Assembly: GCF_039539345.1 (NCBI RefSeq)
Contig: NZ_BAABCY010000085.1
Span: 1 to 64,000, forward strand
DNA length: 64,000 bases
Origin: Snuella lapsa
GTDB lineage: Bacteria > Bacteroidota > Bacteroidia > Flavobacteriales > Flavobacteriaceae
Reading direction: 5' to 3'
Each line of letters begins with the position of its first letter. Position 1 is the stretch's first letter. Below are positions 17,623 through 26,721 of the stretch, piece after piece. The notes below the pieces were generated by a model that was not told the DNA's origin, did not search any database, and saw nothing but the letters and a program-made list of their open reading frames with translations. The translations under genes were made by a program, and so were the position numbers.

Positions 17623-18660
17623 ATGGACACAGAAAACACAAATCAAGTAACCCCGTCTAAAATCATGCAAATAGGCATGGGCTTTTGGGCCTCAAAAACC
17701 CTTTTATCGGCTGTTAATATGGGGCTGTTCACACATTTAGCAAATGGTTCGCTAACAGGTGAGGCAATTCAAGAAAAATTAGGATTGCACAAAAGATCTC
17801 TTTTTGATTTTTTAGACACCCTGGTAGCTCTAGGGTTCTTAAAACGTACTGGAATTAAAGAGAATGCGTTGTATAGCAATTCGGAAGATACAGATATGTT
17901 TTTAGATAAAAACAAATTAAGCTATATAGGAGGCATTTTAGAAATGTCCAACAATCGATTATACCCATTTTGGAACGATTTGGAAACATGTTTAAAAACT
18001 GGTAAGCCTCAAAACGAAACAAAGCATGGAGGGCAACCAATTTTTGAAGCACTCTATAGTAATGAAGATACTTTAAGGGAGTTTATACATGGTATGGGAG
18101 GGGTACAAGCGGGCAACTTTATGAAATTGGCTCATGAATTTGATTTTTCCAATTATAACACGCTTTGTGATATTGGGGGCTCTGGAGGTAATCTTTCAAT
18201 ACATATTGCCAAACACAATGCTCATATAAAATGTATTTCATACGACCTCCCTCCTGTTGGTCCTATTGCAAAAGAAAATATTAAAATGATTGGGCTAGAT
18301 GATAGAATAGATGTTGTTTCTGGCGACTTTTTTAAAGATGATTTCCCAAAAGCCGACGTTATTACCATGGGCAATATTTTGCACGATTGGGGTATGGAGG
18401 ATAAGTTAATGCTAATAAAAAAAGCTTACGACGCATTACCAAAAGGTGGATTGTTTGTCGTTATAGAAAATATAATTGATAATGAAAGAAATAAAAATGC
18501 CTTTGGTTTAATGATGTCCTTAAACATGGCTATTGAAACCAATCAAGGCTTTGATTTTACAGCTTCTGACTTTAACCAGTGGGCTTTAAATACAGGTTTT
18601 TCAAAAACGAAAATTATGCCTTTAACGGGACCTTCAAGTGCTATAATAGCTACTAAATGA
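17623..18660 (+). CDS. SAM-dependent O-methyltransferase (family 2)
   Basis: A 345-aa protein with the two-part build of COMT/acetylserotonin-type O-methyltransferases. The N-terminal winged-helix dimerisation domain (about 10-100) contains FLDTLVALGFLKR. The Rossmann SAM domain follows, with motif I in CDIGGSGGNLS and the acidic SAM-ribose region, then GNILHDWGMEDKLMLIKKAYDALPKGG, where the His is the usual general base. The acceptor is unknown (plant and polyketide enzymes of this family methylate phenols). It is a single gene with a hairpin repeat downstream. Confidence 0.88.
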   Translation: MDTENTNQVTPSKIMQIGMGFWASKTLLSAVNMGLFTHLANGSLTGEAIQEKLGLHKRSLFDFLDTLVALGFLKRTGIKENALYSNSEDTDMFLDKNKLSYIGGILEMSNNRLYPFWNDLETCLKTGKPQNETKHGGQPIFEALYSNEDTLREFIHGMGGVQAGNFMKLAHEFDFSNYNTLCDIGGSGGNLSIHIAKHNAHIKCISYDLPPVGPIAKENIKMIGLDDRIDVVSGDFFKDDFPKADVITMGNILHDWGMEDKLMLIKKAYDALPKGGLFVVIENIIDNERNKNAFGLMMSLNMAIETNQGFDFTASDFNQWALNTGFSKTKIMPLTGPSSAIIATK

Positions 18661-18725
18661 TCTGAAATCGACAATCGAGATTTAAATGCTCTGAGGCTCA
18701 TCCGAAATCAAGAATAATTTCTTTT

Positions 18726-18756
18726 AACTACCTCGCGTGTTTGCACAGAGGTAGTT
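18726..18756 (+). repeat. 31-bp hairpin repeat, copy 1
   Basis: Inverted repeat AACTACCTC / GAGGTAGTT. The same 31 bases, in reverse orientation and with 3 mismatches, recur at 30019-30049. It lies between the methyltransferase and a convergent lipoprotein gene, so it may act as a terminator, but the T run is short. Confidence 0.7.
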
Positions 18757-18786
18757 TACTTCTCCTGTATGACTTTGAAAGTAGCT

Positions 18787-19791
18787 TTAAAACTCTAAGT
18801 TTCTTCTTCTAAGAAGTGTTTTTGAATAATCACGACCTAGTTTATCCCCATAATCTCTATAGGCTTGTTGTGCCCATTGCAAAGCTAGGTTGGTTTCTCC
18901 CAACACCTCATAAGCAACAGCTATATTTAAAGCAGCTCTTCCTGCAGATTTGCTATTTGTATCTTCTGCAATCTCTCTCCATATTTCAATAGCTTCCTTC
19001 CATCTGGCAACTTCAGTAGATCGCCATCCTCTATCAAATAACCGCTTATCCTTTCCTTTTCCTTTTTTATACATATCCCGTTTTACCCTATAATACCCAG
19101 GTAAAAACCTACTAACATAATCAAGACCTGCTGCATAAGCTGTTTCATGAAGTGCATTAACGGGAGGTAAATCATTAACTAAATCGAAATCCATGTAGTA
19201 GGTTTGTTGAAAATGATCAGAAATACTTTTCGTTACGGGATCGTATAATCGCCAATAGCTCTTTACATCAACGCGTACCCGCGATGGAAGTCGTAAATTT
19301 GGTTTTCCTGTTGTCATCACAGACGATACCTGATCAGCAATAGCAGAGCGTAAAATATTGGAATTGGAATCGAAGGTCTCCAGTACTAAAAGAGCATCGG
19401 CTTGTGCTGAATTACAAATTGAGGCCACGCGTTCCCAGTTTAACTTATCCGGCATTTGTCGAGTACCCGTACCATAAATCCTTAATGTGTCAGGTATCAC
19501 GATATTAAGATGGCTCTTGTTTTGTAAACCATCAAACGCTCCTTTTATTACTTCATCGGAAGCCAACTTATCAGATCCTGCAATTTCACCTGTTGCTATT
19601 GATTCCAACACCTCTCCCCTTTTGTCCTCCTCTTTTGTCAATGAACGGTTTAGTACAACTATGTTATTAATACCTTCTGGAAGTACCACCATTGGTTTTT
19701 GAGGGTAATCCAAACGTACATAACCATAACTTCCACATGAAGCAAGGCTTAGCATTAACAATAACGAAAATAGAAAGTAGATTTTGTTCAT
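18787..19791 (-). CDS. DUF6340-like lipoprotein with TPR-like C-terminus
   Basis: 334 aa from the Met at 19791, which opens directly with a lipoprotein signal (MNKIYFLFSLLLMLSLASCG; lipobox LASC). A start at 19836 would add 15 residues before the signal. N-terminal block SYGYVRLDYPQKPMVVLPEG and IVVLNRSL, middle ADALLVLETFD, and a C-terminal pair of TPR-like helices (KEAIEIWREIAEDTNSKSAGRAALNIAVAYEVLG). The pattern resembles the DUF6340 family of Bacteroidota. Function is unknown. Confidence 0.75.
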   Translation of the reverse strand: MNKIYFLFSLLLMLSLASCGSYGYVRLDYPQKPMVVLPEGINNIVVLNRSLTKEEDKRGEVLESIATGEIAGSDKLASDEVIKGAFDGLQNKSHLNIVIPDTLRIYGTGTRQMPDKLNWERVASICNSAQADALLVLETFDSNSNILRSAIADQVSSVMTTGKPNLRLPSRVRVDVKSYWRLYDPVTKSISDHFQQTYYMDFDLVNDLPPVNALHETAYAAGLDYVSRFLPGYYRVKRDMYKKGKGKDKRLFDRGWRSTEVARWKEAIEIWREIAEDTNSKSAGRAALNIAVAYEVLGETNLALQWAQQAYRDYGDKLGRDYSKTLLRRRNLEF

Positions 19792-19988
19792 AATTTCATA
19801 ATATTTAGTGACTTGACTTTTATTTTCAATAAACATGCCATAATTTTAAATAGCCTATTTCTAACAACACGACATTATACTTTAAAATTAGGCATTGTGT
19901 GTTCTTCAATTGTGATTATTTGATTATAAAAAGGCTACTAAAATTGACTCTCCCATAACAAAAGCATAAGATACCGGTATACAAAAAC

Positions 19989-20026
19989 TAAAAAATCCGG
20001 AGTGCATAATAATCTCCGGATTTTAA
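19989..20026 (-). terminator. Terminator of the ABC-F gene
   Basis: Stem AAAATCCGGAG / CTCCGGATTTT around an 11-nt loop, followed on the minus strand by a T-rich run. It lies 60 bases after the ABC-F stop codon. Confidence 0.85.
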
Positions 20027-20083
20027 AAACTTCATTCTATAGTCTTTAACGGTTAACCGTTTTTAAGAGCTATATTTATCTCT

Positions 20084-21709
20084 TTAGGCAGTAACTGAAT
20101 ACATTTTATTACGCAATTCCTTAATTTTTGCATCCTGCATATATTCGTCAAAAGTAGTATATCTATCAATAATGCCATTAGGTGTTAATTCTACTACACG
20201 ATTTGCTACTGTTTGGGCAAATTCATGATCGTGAGTCGTAAACAAAATGGTACCTTTAAAGTTTTTAAGCGAATTATTAAATGCCGTAATACTTTCCAAA
20301 TCCAAGTGGTTTGTAGGTTCGTCCAACATAAGCACGTTTGCTCTTACCATCATCATTCTACTTAGCATACAACGTACTTTTTCCCCTCCCGATAACACAT
20401 TCGACTTCTTAAGGGCTTCTTCTCCACTAAAAATCATTTTGCCCAAAAACCCACGAATATAAACCTCTTCGCGCTCTTCTTCGGTCGTTGCCCATTGACG
20501 CAACCAATCTACTAATGTCAAATCATTGCTAAAAAACTCACTGTTATCTAATGGAAGATAAGACTGGGTTGTTGTTATTCCCCAAGCGTACTCACCTGCA
20601 TCAGCCTGCTCCTTCCCATTTATAATCTGATAAAAAGCAGTAGTCGCCCTCGAATCTTTTGAAAAAACAACTACTTTATCTCCCCGGTTAAGATTTAGGT
20701 CGATTTCTTTAAATAATGTTTCCCCTTCAATAGAAGCTGCCAAACCTTGAATGTTCAAAATTTGATCTCCTGCTTCTCTATCTCGTTCAAAAATAATTGC
20801 TGGATACCTACGACTAGTAGGTCTAATATCTGCTATATTTAGTTTATCGATCATCTTTTTTCTACTTGTAGCTTGTTTACTTTTAGCCACATTGGCAGAA
20901 AAACGCCTGATAAACTCTTCTAATTCCTTTTTCTTTTCTTCGGCTTTCTTGTTTTGCTGAGCACGCTGACGCGCAGCTAATTGAGAAGATTCATACCAAA
21001 ACGTGTAATTACCCGAATAATGGTTAATTTTACCAAAATCAATATCAGAGATGTGTGTACATACAGCATCTAAAAAGTGACGGTCGTGAGACACCACAAT
21101 AACACAATTTTCATAGTTTGCTAAAAAATTCTCTAGCCAGGAAATAGTTTCGTAATCCAAATCGTTGGTAGGCTCATCCATAATCAACACATCAGGATTT
21201 CCGAATAGGGCTTGTGCCAAAAGCACCCGTACCTTTTGCTTACCATCCATGTCGCTCATTAGCATGTAATGAAACTCCTCTTTTATCCCTAAATTAGACA
21301 ACATTGCGGCTGCATCACTATCGGCATTCCATCCATTCATCTCTTCAAACTGTACCTGAAGCTCCCCTATTCTTTCTGCATTTTCATCTGAGTAGTCGGC
21401 ATACAACGCATCCATTTCAGATTTTATTTCAAATAAAGGCTTATTTCCCATTAAAACGGTCTCTAAAACTGTATGCGCATCGTACAAATTATGGTTTTGT
21501 TCCAATACAGACATGCGCTTGCCCGGTTCTAATGAAATATGCCCCGAAGTAGGCTCTTGCTTTCCAGAAAGAATCTTTAAAAACGTAGATTTTCCTGATC
21601 CATTAGCTCCAATAATTCCATAGCAATTCCCCTGAGTAAAGGTTGTATTCACCTCATCAAAAAGAATGCGTTTCCCAAACTGAACCGAAAGATTCGAAAC
21701 TGATAACAT
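20084..21709 (-). CDS. ABC-F protein, YbiT type, with one degenerate ATP site
   Basis: A 541-aa soluble protein with two ABC ATPase domains and no membrane part; ABC-F proteins act on the ribosome. Domain 1 has a good Walker A (GANGSGKST, about 34-42), Walker B LIMDEPTNDLD and H-loop VVSHDRHF, but its signature is MSDMDGKQKVRV instead of LSGGQ. Domain 2 has a good signature (LSGGEKVR) and Walker B (LMLDEPTNHLD), but its Walker A is VFSKDSRATT, lacking the GxxGxGK core and the lysine. In the head-to-tail dimer these two defects fall in the same composite site, so one site is canonical and the other degenerate. The linker (about 245-300) is Lys/Glu-rich. The protein is closest to YbiT. Confidence 0.92.
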   Translation of the reverse strand: MLSVSNLSVQFGKRILFDEVNTTFTQGNCYGIIGANGSGKSTFLKILSGKQEPTSGHISLEPGKRMSVLEQNHNLYDAHTVLETVLMGNKPLFEIKSEMDALYADYSDENAERIGELQVQFEEMNGWNADSDAAAMLSNLGIKEEFHYMLMSDMDGKQKVRVLLAQALFGNPDVLIMDEPTNDLDYETISWLENFLANYENCVIVVSHDRHFLDAVCTHISDIDFGKINHYSGNYTFWYESSQLAARQRAQQNKKAEEKKKELEEFIRRFSANVAKSKQATSRKKMIDKLNIADIRPTSRRYPAIIFERDREAGDQILNIQGLAASIEGETLFKEIDLNLNRGDKVVVFSKDSRATTAFYQIINGKEQADAGEYAWGITTTQSYLPLDNSEFFSNDLTLVDWLRQWATTEEEREEVYIRGFLGKMIFSGEEALKKSNVLSGGEKVRCMLSRMMMVRANVLMLDEPTNHLDLESITAFNNSLKNFKGTILFTTHDHEFAQTVANRVVELTPNGIIDRYTTFDEYMQDAKIKELRNKMYSVTA

Positions 21710-21968
21710 ATATGAGTCTTTTTATTTTCTGCAAAAGTAGAAAATTCAAACCGTAAGACGAAACATCCATTACTAATAATTTAACAGGTTAAAGCAAGCT
21801 GTTTATGCCTTTGTTTCTAATCGATAACCGCTTTTTATGGGTTATGGCAGATTTTCCTTAATTCCCAAGTCTAGTTTATTTAACAGCGTATTAACAACAC
21901 TTTTTAATTACAACCTATATTTTTGTATAGAAAAGCGCGTATGCTGCTCATCTTTTAGAGGGAGATTT

Positions 21969-23393
21969 ATGAAATTATATTTTTGGATATTAACTATATT
22001 AATAACCGTTCTTAGTTGCGAACATGATAGTAAGAATGACTATGCTTATATTGGAGGTGAAGTTGTTAGCCCCAAAAACGATATTGTCTTCATTAATCAT
22101 TCCAACGAAGTTATAGATACGGTTAGACTTGATAAAAACAATAGGTTTATATATAAATTCGACAATCTTATACCTGGTTTGTATTCGTTTAGCTTACAAT
22201 CCTCAGAAGGTCTTGAATACCAAACAGTACTCTTAGAACCTAACGATAGTATTTTGTTTAGACTGAACACCTTAGACTTTGATGAATCCTTGGTTTATAC
22301 TGGTATAGGTGCTAAAAAGAACAATTATTTCATTGATGAGTTTTTAAAAAATGAAAACGAGGTTAAAGAGATATTCAAATTATGCCAATTAACACCAGCA
22401 GCCTACGATAAACACGTAGACTCTATAAAGCATAGCAAAGACAAAAACCTTGATACCTTTAAGGGAAAAAACAAAACTTCCGATTTATTCAATAGTATAG
22501 CTAGGGCTAATATTGATTTTAACTACTATTATAATAAAGAAATTTATCCGTTTGTGCATTATGGCAATAAGGCTGAAATTTTAAAGGAGCTTCCAAAAGA
22601 CTTCTATGCCTTTAGACAGCAAATTAACTATAGTGACAACAATTTAAAGGACAACCACATTTATAAATCGTTTTTAAAATACAGCCTTAGTAACTTAGCT
22701 CTTTCTAGTCATTTTAAACATTCTCAGGAAGATAATTTTAACTGGCTTTCTACTTGTTACAATCTAGACAGGTTGAATCTCATAGACAGTTTGGTTGCCA
22801 ACAACACTTTAAAAAATGAATTGTTATTTAAATTCACCATGAACTTTTTAACAAGAAATAATAATGAAACAACAAACAAAAAAATAATCGCTAGTTATTT
22901 AAGTAAAAGTTCCAGTGAAGAAAACAATGAAGAAATAAAGCTTTTTGCCAACTCGCTAAGTAAATTAAAAGTAGGTACAAGCATACCAAATGTAAAAGTA
23001 ATTAACCTTCATAACAGCAATGAAAACCCTATTAATTCATTAATAAACTCACCTACAGTAATATTCTTTTGGTCTCATAAATTTTACAATCATTTTAAGG
23101 ATAGCCATAATAAAATAAATGAATTAAAACTAAAATATCCTGAAGTTAAGTTTATAAGCATAAATATTGATGACTATGATACTCAAAAATGGAAAACCAT
23201 TGTAGAAAGGAATAAGATCATAAATAAAGATGAGTACAAATTCCAAAATCCATCCGAATCAACAAAAGCATTAGCTATCTGGCACATGACCAAAACGATT
23301 TTAGTAGACGAGGACCAAAAGATAGTTAATAGTAACACCAATATTTTTGAAAGGAATTTTGAAGAGCAGTTATTGGGACTAATCAACAAATAA
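21969..23393 (+). CDS. Lipoprotein with thioredoxin-like domain lacking CxxC
   Basis: 474 aa from the Met at 21969, chosen because it opens a lipoprotein signal (MKLYFWILTILITVLSCEHD; LSC lipobox). The upstream frame reaches an earlier ATG at 21837 but would bury that signal. N-terminal region of about 100 residues (YIGGEVVSPKNDIVFI, FDNLIPGLYSF) resembles the DUF4369-type domain seen before TlpA-like domains. The C-terminal 130 residues look like a thioredoxin fold (TVIFFWSHKFYNHF, KFISINIDD, ILVDEDQKIV), but the usual FWxxWCxxC is FWSHKFYNH, with no cysteine. A redox role is therefore unlikely. Confidence 0.75.
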   Translation: MKLYFWILTILITVLSCEHDSKNDYAYIGGEVVSPKNDIVFINHSNEVIDTVRLDKNNRFIYKFDNLIPGLYSFSLQSSEGLEYQTVLLEPNDSILFRLNTLDFDESLVYTGIGAKKNNYFIDEFLKNENEVKEIFKLCQLTPAAYDKHVDSIKHSKDKNLDTFKGKNKTSDLFNSIARANIDFNYYYNKEIYPFVHYGNKAEILKELPKDFYAFRQQINYSDNNLKDNHIYKSFLKYSLSNLALSSHFKHSQEDNFNWLSTCYNLDRLNLIDSLVANNTLKNELLFKFTMNFLTRNNNETTNKKIIASYLSKSSSEENNEEIKLFANSLSKLKVGTSIPNVKVINLHNSNENPINSLINSPTVIFFWSHKFYNHFKDSHNKINELKLKYPEVKFISINIDDYDTQKWKTIVERNKIINKDEYKFQNPSESTKALAIWHMTKTILVDEDQKIVNSNTNIFERNFEEQLLGLINK

Positions 23394-23420
23394 GACAAAC
23401 AACAACAATACAATAAATAT

Positions 23421-23445
23421 AAAAAGCCGGGAATACCGGCTTTTT
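23421..23445. terminator. Bidirectional terminator
   Basis: Perfect stem AAAAAGCCGG / CCGGCTTTTT with a 5-nt loop between the convergent thioredoxin-like lipoprotein and fsa genes. Confidence 0.92.
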
Positions 23446-23466
23446 AACATTTACGAAGGTTGTATA

Positions 23467-24123
23467 TTATTTATTACCTTTTTTATAATCTTCTAAAAAC
23501 TTTGCTAGACCTATATCGGTTAACGGGTGCTTTAACAAGCCTTCAATAGAACTAAGAGGTCCCGTCATAACATCTGCCCCTAATTTAGCACAATCGATAA
23601 CATGCATAGTGTGTCTTACAGAAGCCGCTAAGATTTCAGTTTCAAAAGCATAATTATCGTATACTTGTCTAATTTCGGCAATTAAATTAAGTCCATCTGT
23701 AGAAATATCGTCCAAACGACCAATAAAAGGCGACACATAAGTAGCTCCCGCTTTTGCAGCCAATAAAGCCTGCCCTACAGAAAACACTAAAGTTACATTG
23801 GTTCGTATTCCTCTCTCCGAAAAATACTTGCAAGCCTTTACTCCATCTTTAATCATAGGTAGCTTTATAACAATTTGATCGTGTAACTCGGCCAAAGCTT
23901 CACCTTCCCTAACCATTCCTTCAAAATCTGTAGAAATAACTTCTGCACTAACATCTCCTTCGACAATATTACAGATATCGACATAATGCTTTAGTATATT
24001 ATCTGTCCCTGTAATACCTTCTTTAGCCATCAATGATGGATTTGTAGTTACCCCATCAAGGACTCCAAGGTCTTGCGCTTCTTTAATTTGGTCTAGGTTA
24101 GCTGTATCTATAAAAAACTTCAT
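23467..24123 (-). CDS. fsa: Fructose-6-phosphate aldolase / TalC-type transaldolase
   Basis: A 218-aa protein of the short transaldolase subfamily (TalC/FSA). Opening MKFFIDTANLDQIKEA, then GVTTNPSL, the Schiff-base lysine K87 in IVIKLPM, NVTLVFS, YVSPFIGRLDD and ASVRH. Family members either move dihydroxyacetone units (transaldolase, pentose phosphate pathway) or cleave fructose 6-phosphate; sequence inspection does not separate the two. A TAAATTTG -7-like box lies on the minus strand just upstream (complement of 24149-24156), without a clear -33. Confidence 0.93.
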   Translation of the reverse strand: MKFFIDTANLDQIKEAQDLGVLDGVTTNPSLMAKEGITGTDNILKHYVDICNIVEGDVSAEVISTDFEGMVREGEALAELHDQIVIKLPMIKDGVKACKYFSERGIRTNVTLVFSVGQALLAAKAGATYVSPFIGRLDDISTDGLNLIAEIRQVYDNYAFETEILAASVRHTMHVIDCAKLGADVMTGPLSSIEGLLKHPLTDIGLAKFLEDYKKGNK

Positions 24124-24215
24124 TCTTAAAATATTTTATTTTGAGCTGCAAATTTACAACTTTAAATGGTAAGGTTAAACTCATTTTTTGTTAAACCAAC
24201 TAAACATTGATTTTT

Positions 24216-25019
24216 CTAAAGTTTGTAATGGTTTATGAGTAGTTTCTCATACAACCTATCAGGAAGGATTCGTTTTAAAATAATAGAAAATTTCTGCATA
24301 AACACTCCTACTTTATAGTGTACTTTTGGTTTTTTGATTAGGATAACCTTATAAACAGCTTCTGCCATTAGATTGGGATCACTTCCTGAATCCACATGCG
24401 AATCCATGAGCTTCAAGGTATCTCCATAAGGTTTCTTGTAAGGTGAATTTTCTAAAATAGGTGCATGGTACCTACCTGCCGCAATATTTGTTGCAAAATC
24501 ACCAGGAGCCACATTAGTCATTTCTATATTAAAACCCTTAATTTCCATTCTGAAAGCTTCGGTTAAAAGCTCTAAAGCTCCCTTACTGGCACTATAGATA
24601 CCACGGTAGGGCAACCCCATGTAGCCTGCAATGGAAGTAACGTTTATAATCAACCCTGAATGTTGTTTCCGCATTTGTGGCAACACTGCTTTAATTACAT
24701 TAATAGGACCAAAAAAATTAGTATCAAAATTAGCTCTAATTTCTTCTTCCGGTATTTCCTCTATGGGACCAGTTATCCCAGCTCCAGCATTATTGATTAA
24801 AACATCCAATCTTCCCTCTGTATCGATTATCGTTTTAACAGCCTTTTCAATAGAGGTTACATCCTTAACATCCAATTGTAAAATAGGAAACAGGCTTTCT
24901 TTATATCTATCTGGATTTCTACTAGTACCATAAACCTTAAATGATTTTTTAATTAAATACGTTCCTATTGATTTACCTATTCCAGAAGAACCTCCCGTGA
25001 TTAAAACGACTTTAGACAT
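24216..25019 (-). CDS. Short-chain dehydrogenase/reductase
   Basis: A 267-aa classical SDR. Cofactor motif TGGSSGIG (residues 8-15), NNAG (76-79), catalytic S129, Y142 and K146 (YSASK). The substrate is unknown; the C-terminal hydrophobic helix region (FMQKFSIILKRILPDRLYEKLL) resembles SDRs acting on lipid-like substrates at membranes (inference). It lies 92 bases upstream of fsa on the same strand. Its start is 65 bases beyond the SRP RNA terminator tract. Confidence 0.9.
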   Translation of the reverse strand: MSKVVLITGGSSGIGKSIGTYLIKKSFKVYGTSRNPDRYKESLFPILQLDVKDVTSIEKAVKTIIDTEGRLDVLINNAGAGITGPIEEIPEEEIRANFDTNFFGPINVIKAVLPQMRKQHSGLIINVTSIAGYMGLPYRGIYSASKGALELLTEAFRMEIKGFNIEMTNVAPGDFATNIAAGRYHAPILENSPYKKPYGDTLKLMDSHVDSGSDPNLMAEAVYKVILIKKPKVHYKVGVFMQKFSIILKRILPDRLYEKLLINHYKL

Positions 25020-25084
25020 GTATTATTTTTGTTCGTAAAGTTAGCATTGTTGTACATATTGGGAAAGAAAACGGCATAAAAAAA

Positions 25085-25179
25085 GGCAAGCTACCTACAT
25101 CACACCGCTACGACCATCTACCTTTGCTTCGTTCCCGACCTGGAGGATTCAACAGGAGCTGGTTGTGTAGGACTTGCCA
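25085..25179 (-). ncRNA. ffs: Signal recognition particle RNA (small bacterial type)
   Basis: Read on the minus strand, the about 95-nt segment opens CTGGCAAG and closes CTTGCC, which pair as the terminal helix. The tip carries the SRP S-domain: CAGGTC, a GGAA tetraloop and CGAAGCA, the binding site of Ffh. TCCTACACAAC pairs with the GTGTGATGTAGG side. A run of seven T on the minus strand follows directly. It is shorter than the E. coli 4.5S RNA, as usual in this phylum. Confidence 0.88.
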
Positions 25180-25182
25180 GTG

Positions 25183-25212
25183 CAAAGATACAATCTTTTA
25201 AAATTTCCACAA
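25183..25212 (-). promoter_or_regulatory. Promoter of the SRP RNA gene
   Basis: On the minus strand TTG (25212-25210), exactly 19 nt, then TATCTTTG (25190-25183), placed a few bases before the SRP RNA 5' end. This is a full match to the Bacteroidota consensus and supports the orientation of the RNA gene. Confidence 0.75.
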
Positions 25213-25266
25213 TGATTTTTTAAACCGATTTTAAATAAATATCTTGCTTAAAATTTAAGGTAAATC

Positions 25267-26301
25267 ATGAATACATTTAAACGTCTCACAATCATATTTT
25301 TAATAACACTAATTAGTGCTTGTGGATCTAAGTCTAATCAAAAAAAGACAGACTTTATCATAAAAACCAATGCTATTAAAGGGGATATTTCCATAAACGA
25401 GACCTTAAAGATCACTTTAGAAAATAAAAAAAAGCACACTATTGATTCTGTTTTCTACACCTTGGATGGTAAATCAATTAAAGAAGCAACTGCTTTAAAC
25501 GACTTTAAATTAGGAAAACACACATTAGAAGCTAAAGTCTATTTTAATAATACCGAACAAACCGTAAACACCTCTATAACTTTATTAAATGGGGAAGCAC
25601 CAAAGATTTACACTTTTAAGATTATTAACGAATATCCGCATGATATAACCTCTTATACTCAGGGCATTGAATTTTTTGATAACAACTTGTACGAAAGCAC
25701 AGGACAGTACAAAGAATCGAAACTGAGACGTGTGAATTACAAAACTGGAGAGGTTTTAAAGAATATTAATTTAGCCGATGAATATTTTGGAGAGGGGCTT
25801 ACTATTTTAAATGATAAAATATACCAACTAACCTGGCAAGAAGGTACAGGTTTTGTATACGATGTTAGCTCGTTTGATAAGCTAAGTAGCTTTAAATATG
25901 GTAATAGTAAAGAAGGTTGGGGCTTATGTAATAATGATACCGTTATTTACAAAAGTGATGGTACAGAAAAAATATGGACATTAGATCCCAATACCTTGAC
26001 TGAGCAAGGGTTTATTCAGGTATATACTAACAAAGGTAAAATAGGTAGAATTAACGAACTGGAATGGATCGATGGAAAAATTTATGCCAACATCTACCAA
26101 AAGGATGGTGTGGCTATTATTAATCCAAAAAATGGAGCTGTTATTGCCGTAATAGATTTCTCTTCTTTAAAGAAAAAAGTAACACAACACGAAAAATTAG
26201 ATGTTTTAAATGGTATTGCACATAATAGTGCATCCAATACCATCTTTGTTACCGGAAAACGCTGGGATAAATTATTTGAAGTCGAAATTATTAAAGAATA
26301 G
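25267..26301 (+). CDS. Glutaminyl-peptide cyclotransferase lipoprotein
   Basis: A 344-aa periplasmic lipoprotein (signal ending LISACGS). After a beta-rich N-terminal domain (about 25-110) comes the five-bladed propeller of the plant/bacterial glutaminyl cyclase family (Glu_cyclase_2): YTQGIEFFDNNLYESTGQY, GEGLTILNDKIYQLTWQE, INELEWIDGKIYANIYQKD and LNGIAHN. The enzyme converts N-terminal Gln to pyroglutamate. It may protect exported proteins from aminopeptidases. A 1-kb non-coding stretch follows. Confidence 0.9.
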   Translation: MNTFKRLTIIFLITLISACGSKSNQKKTDFIIKTNAIKGDISINETLKITLENKKKHTIDSVFYTLDGKSIKEATALNDFKLGKHTLEAKVYFNNTEQTVNTSITLLNGEAPKIYTFKIINEYPHDITSYTQGIEFFDNNLYESTGQYKESKLRRVNYKTGEVLKNINLADEYFGEGLTILNDKIYQLTWQEGTGFVYDVSSFDKLSSFKYGNSKEGWGLCNNDTVIYKSDGTEKIWTLDPNTLTEQGFIQVYTNKGKIGRINELEWIDGKIYANIYQKDGVAIINPKNGAVIAVIDFSSLKKKVTQHEKLDVLNGIAHNSASNTIFVTGKRWDKLFEVEIIKE

Positions 26302-26610
26302 ACCTTTTGCCTTACATCGTTAGCCCCTTTTACCCTCAGTCTAAAATTGCCTTAAGCAAAAGGAATTGAAGAATGCCCATTTCTTATACTAGATGGCTCC
26401 TATTTTATTATTAGTGATTAAATGCATTTAAGCATTCACATCCAACAAGCTGTTAAACAAACACCTTAATTACATTATTTTACTAGCTTTAGATTGCCAA
26501 AACGCTATAGGTGCTCTTGGGTATACTTGCAAAAATTCATAAAATTAAACTTTCTTCACAGATAACAGTCTTACTTTCGACACCCATAAATTCACAATAA
26601 AAAAAGTTGT

Positions 26611-26677
26611 TTTTTCACCCACTTTCAATCTTTAGCTATATATATAATAAGCATCGCCAATTACCCAGGTGATTTGC
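26611..26677 (+). promoter_or_regulatory. Leader element, copy 1
   Basis: TTTTTCACCC at 26611, TATATATATAAT at 26637-26648, then 7 nt and a hairpin GCCAATTACC / GGTGATTTGC (26656-26677). The first 38 bases match 30173-30210 at 32 positions with identical spacing. It may be a promoter with an attenuator-like hairpin. It is 690 bases upstream of the PhoD-like gene. Confidence 0.5.
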
Positions 26678-26721
26678 TTAAGGATTTTAACAGTAGAAAT
26701 AGACTCTATAAAAATGAATGC

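Noticed and set aside
21837..21968. N-terminal extension of the thioredoxin-like lipoprotein
   Set aside because: It would place 44 unconserved residues before a clear lipoprotein signal peptide.
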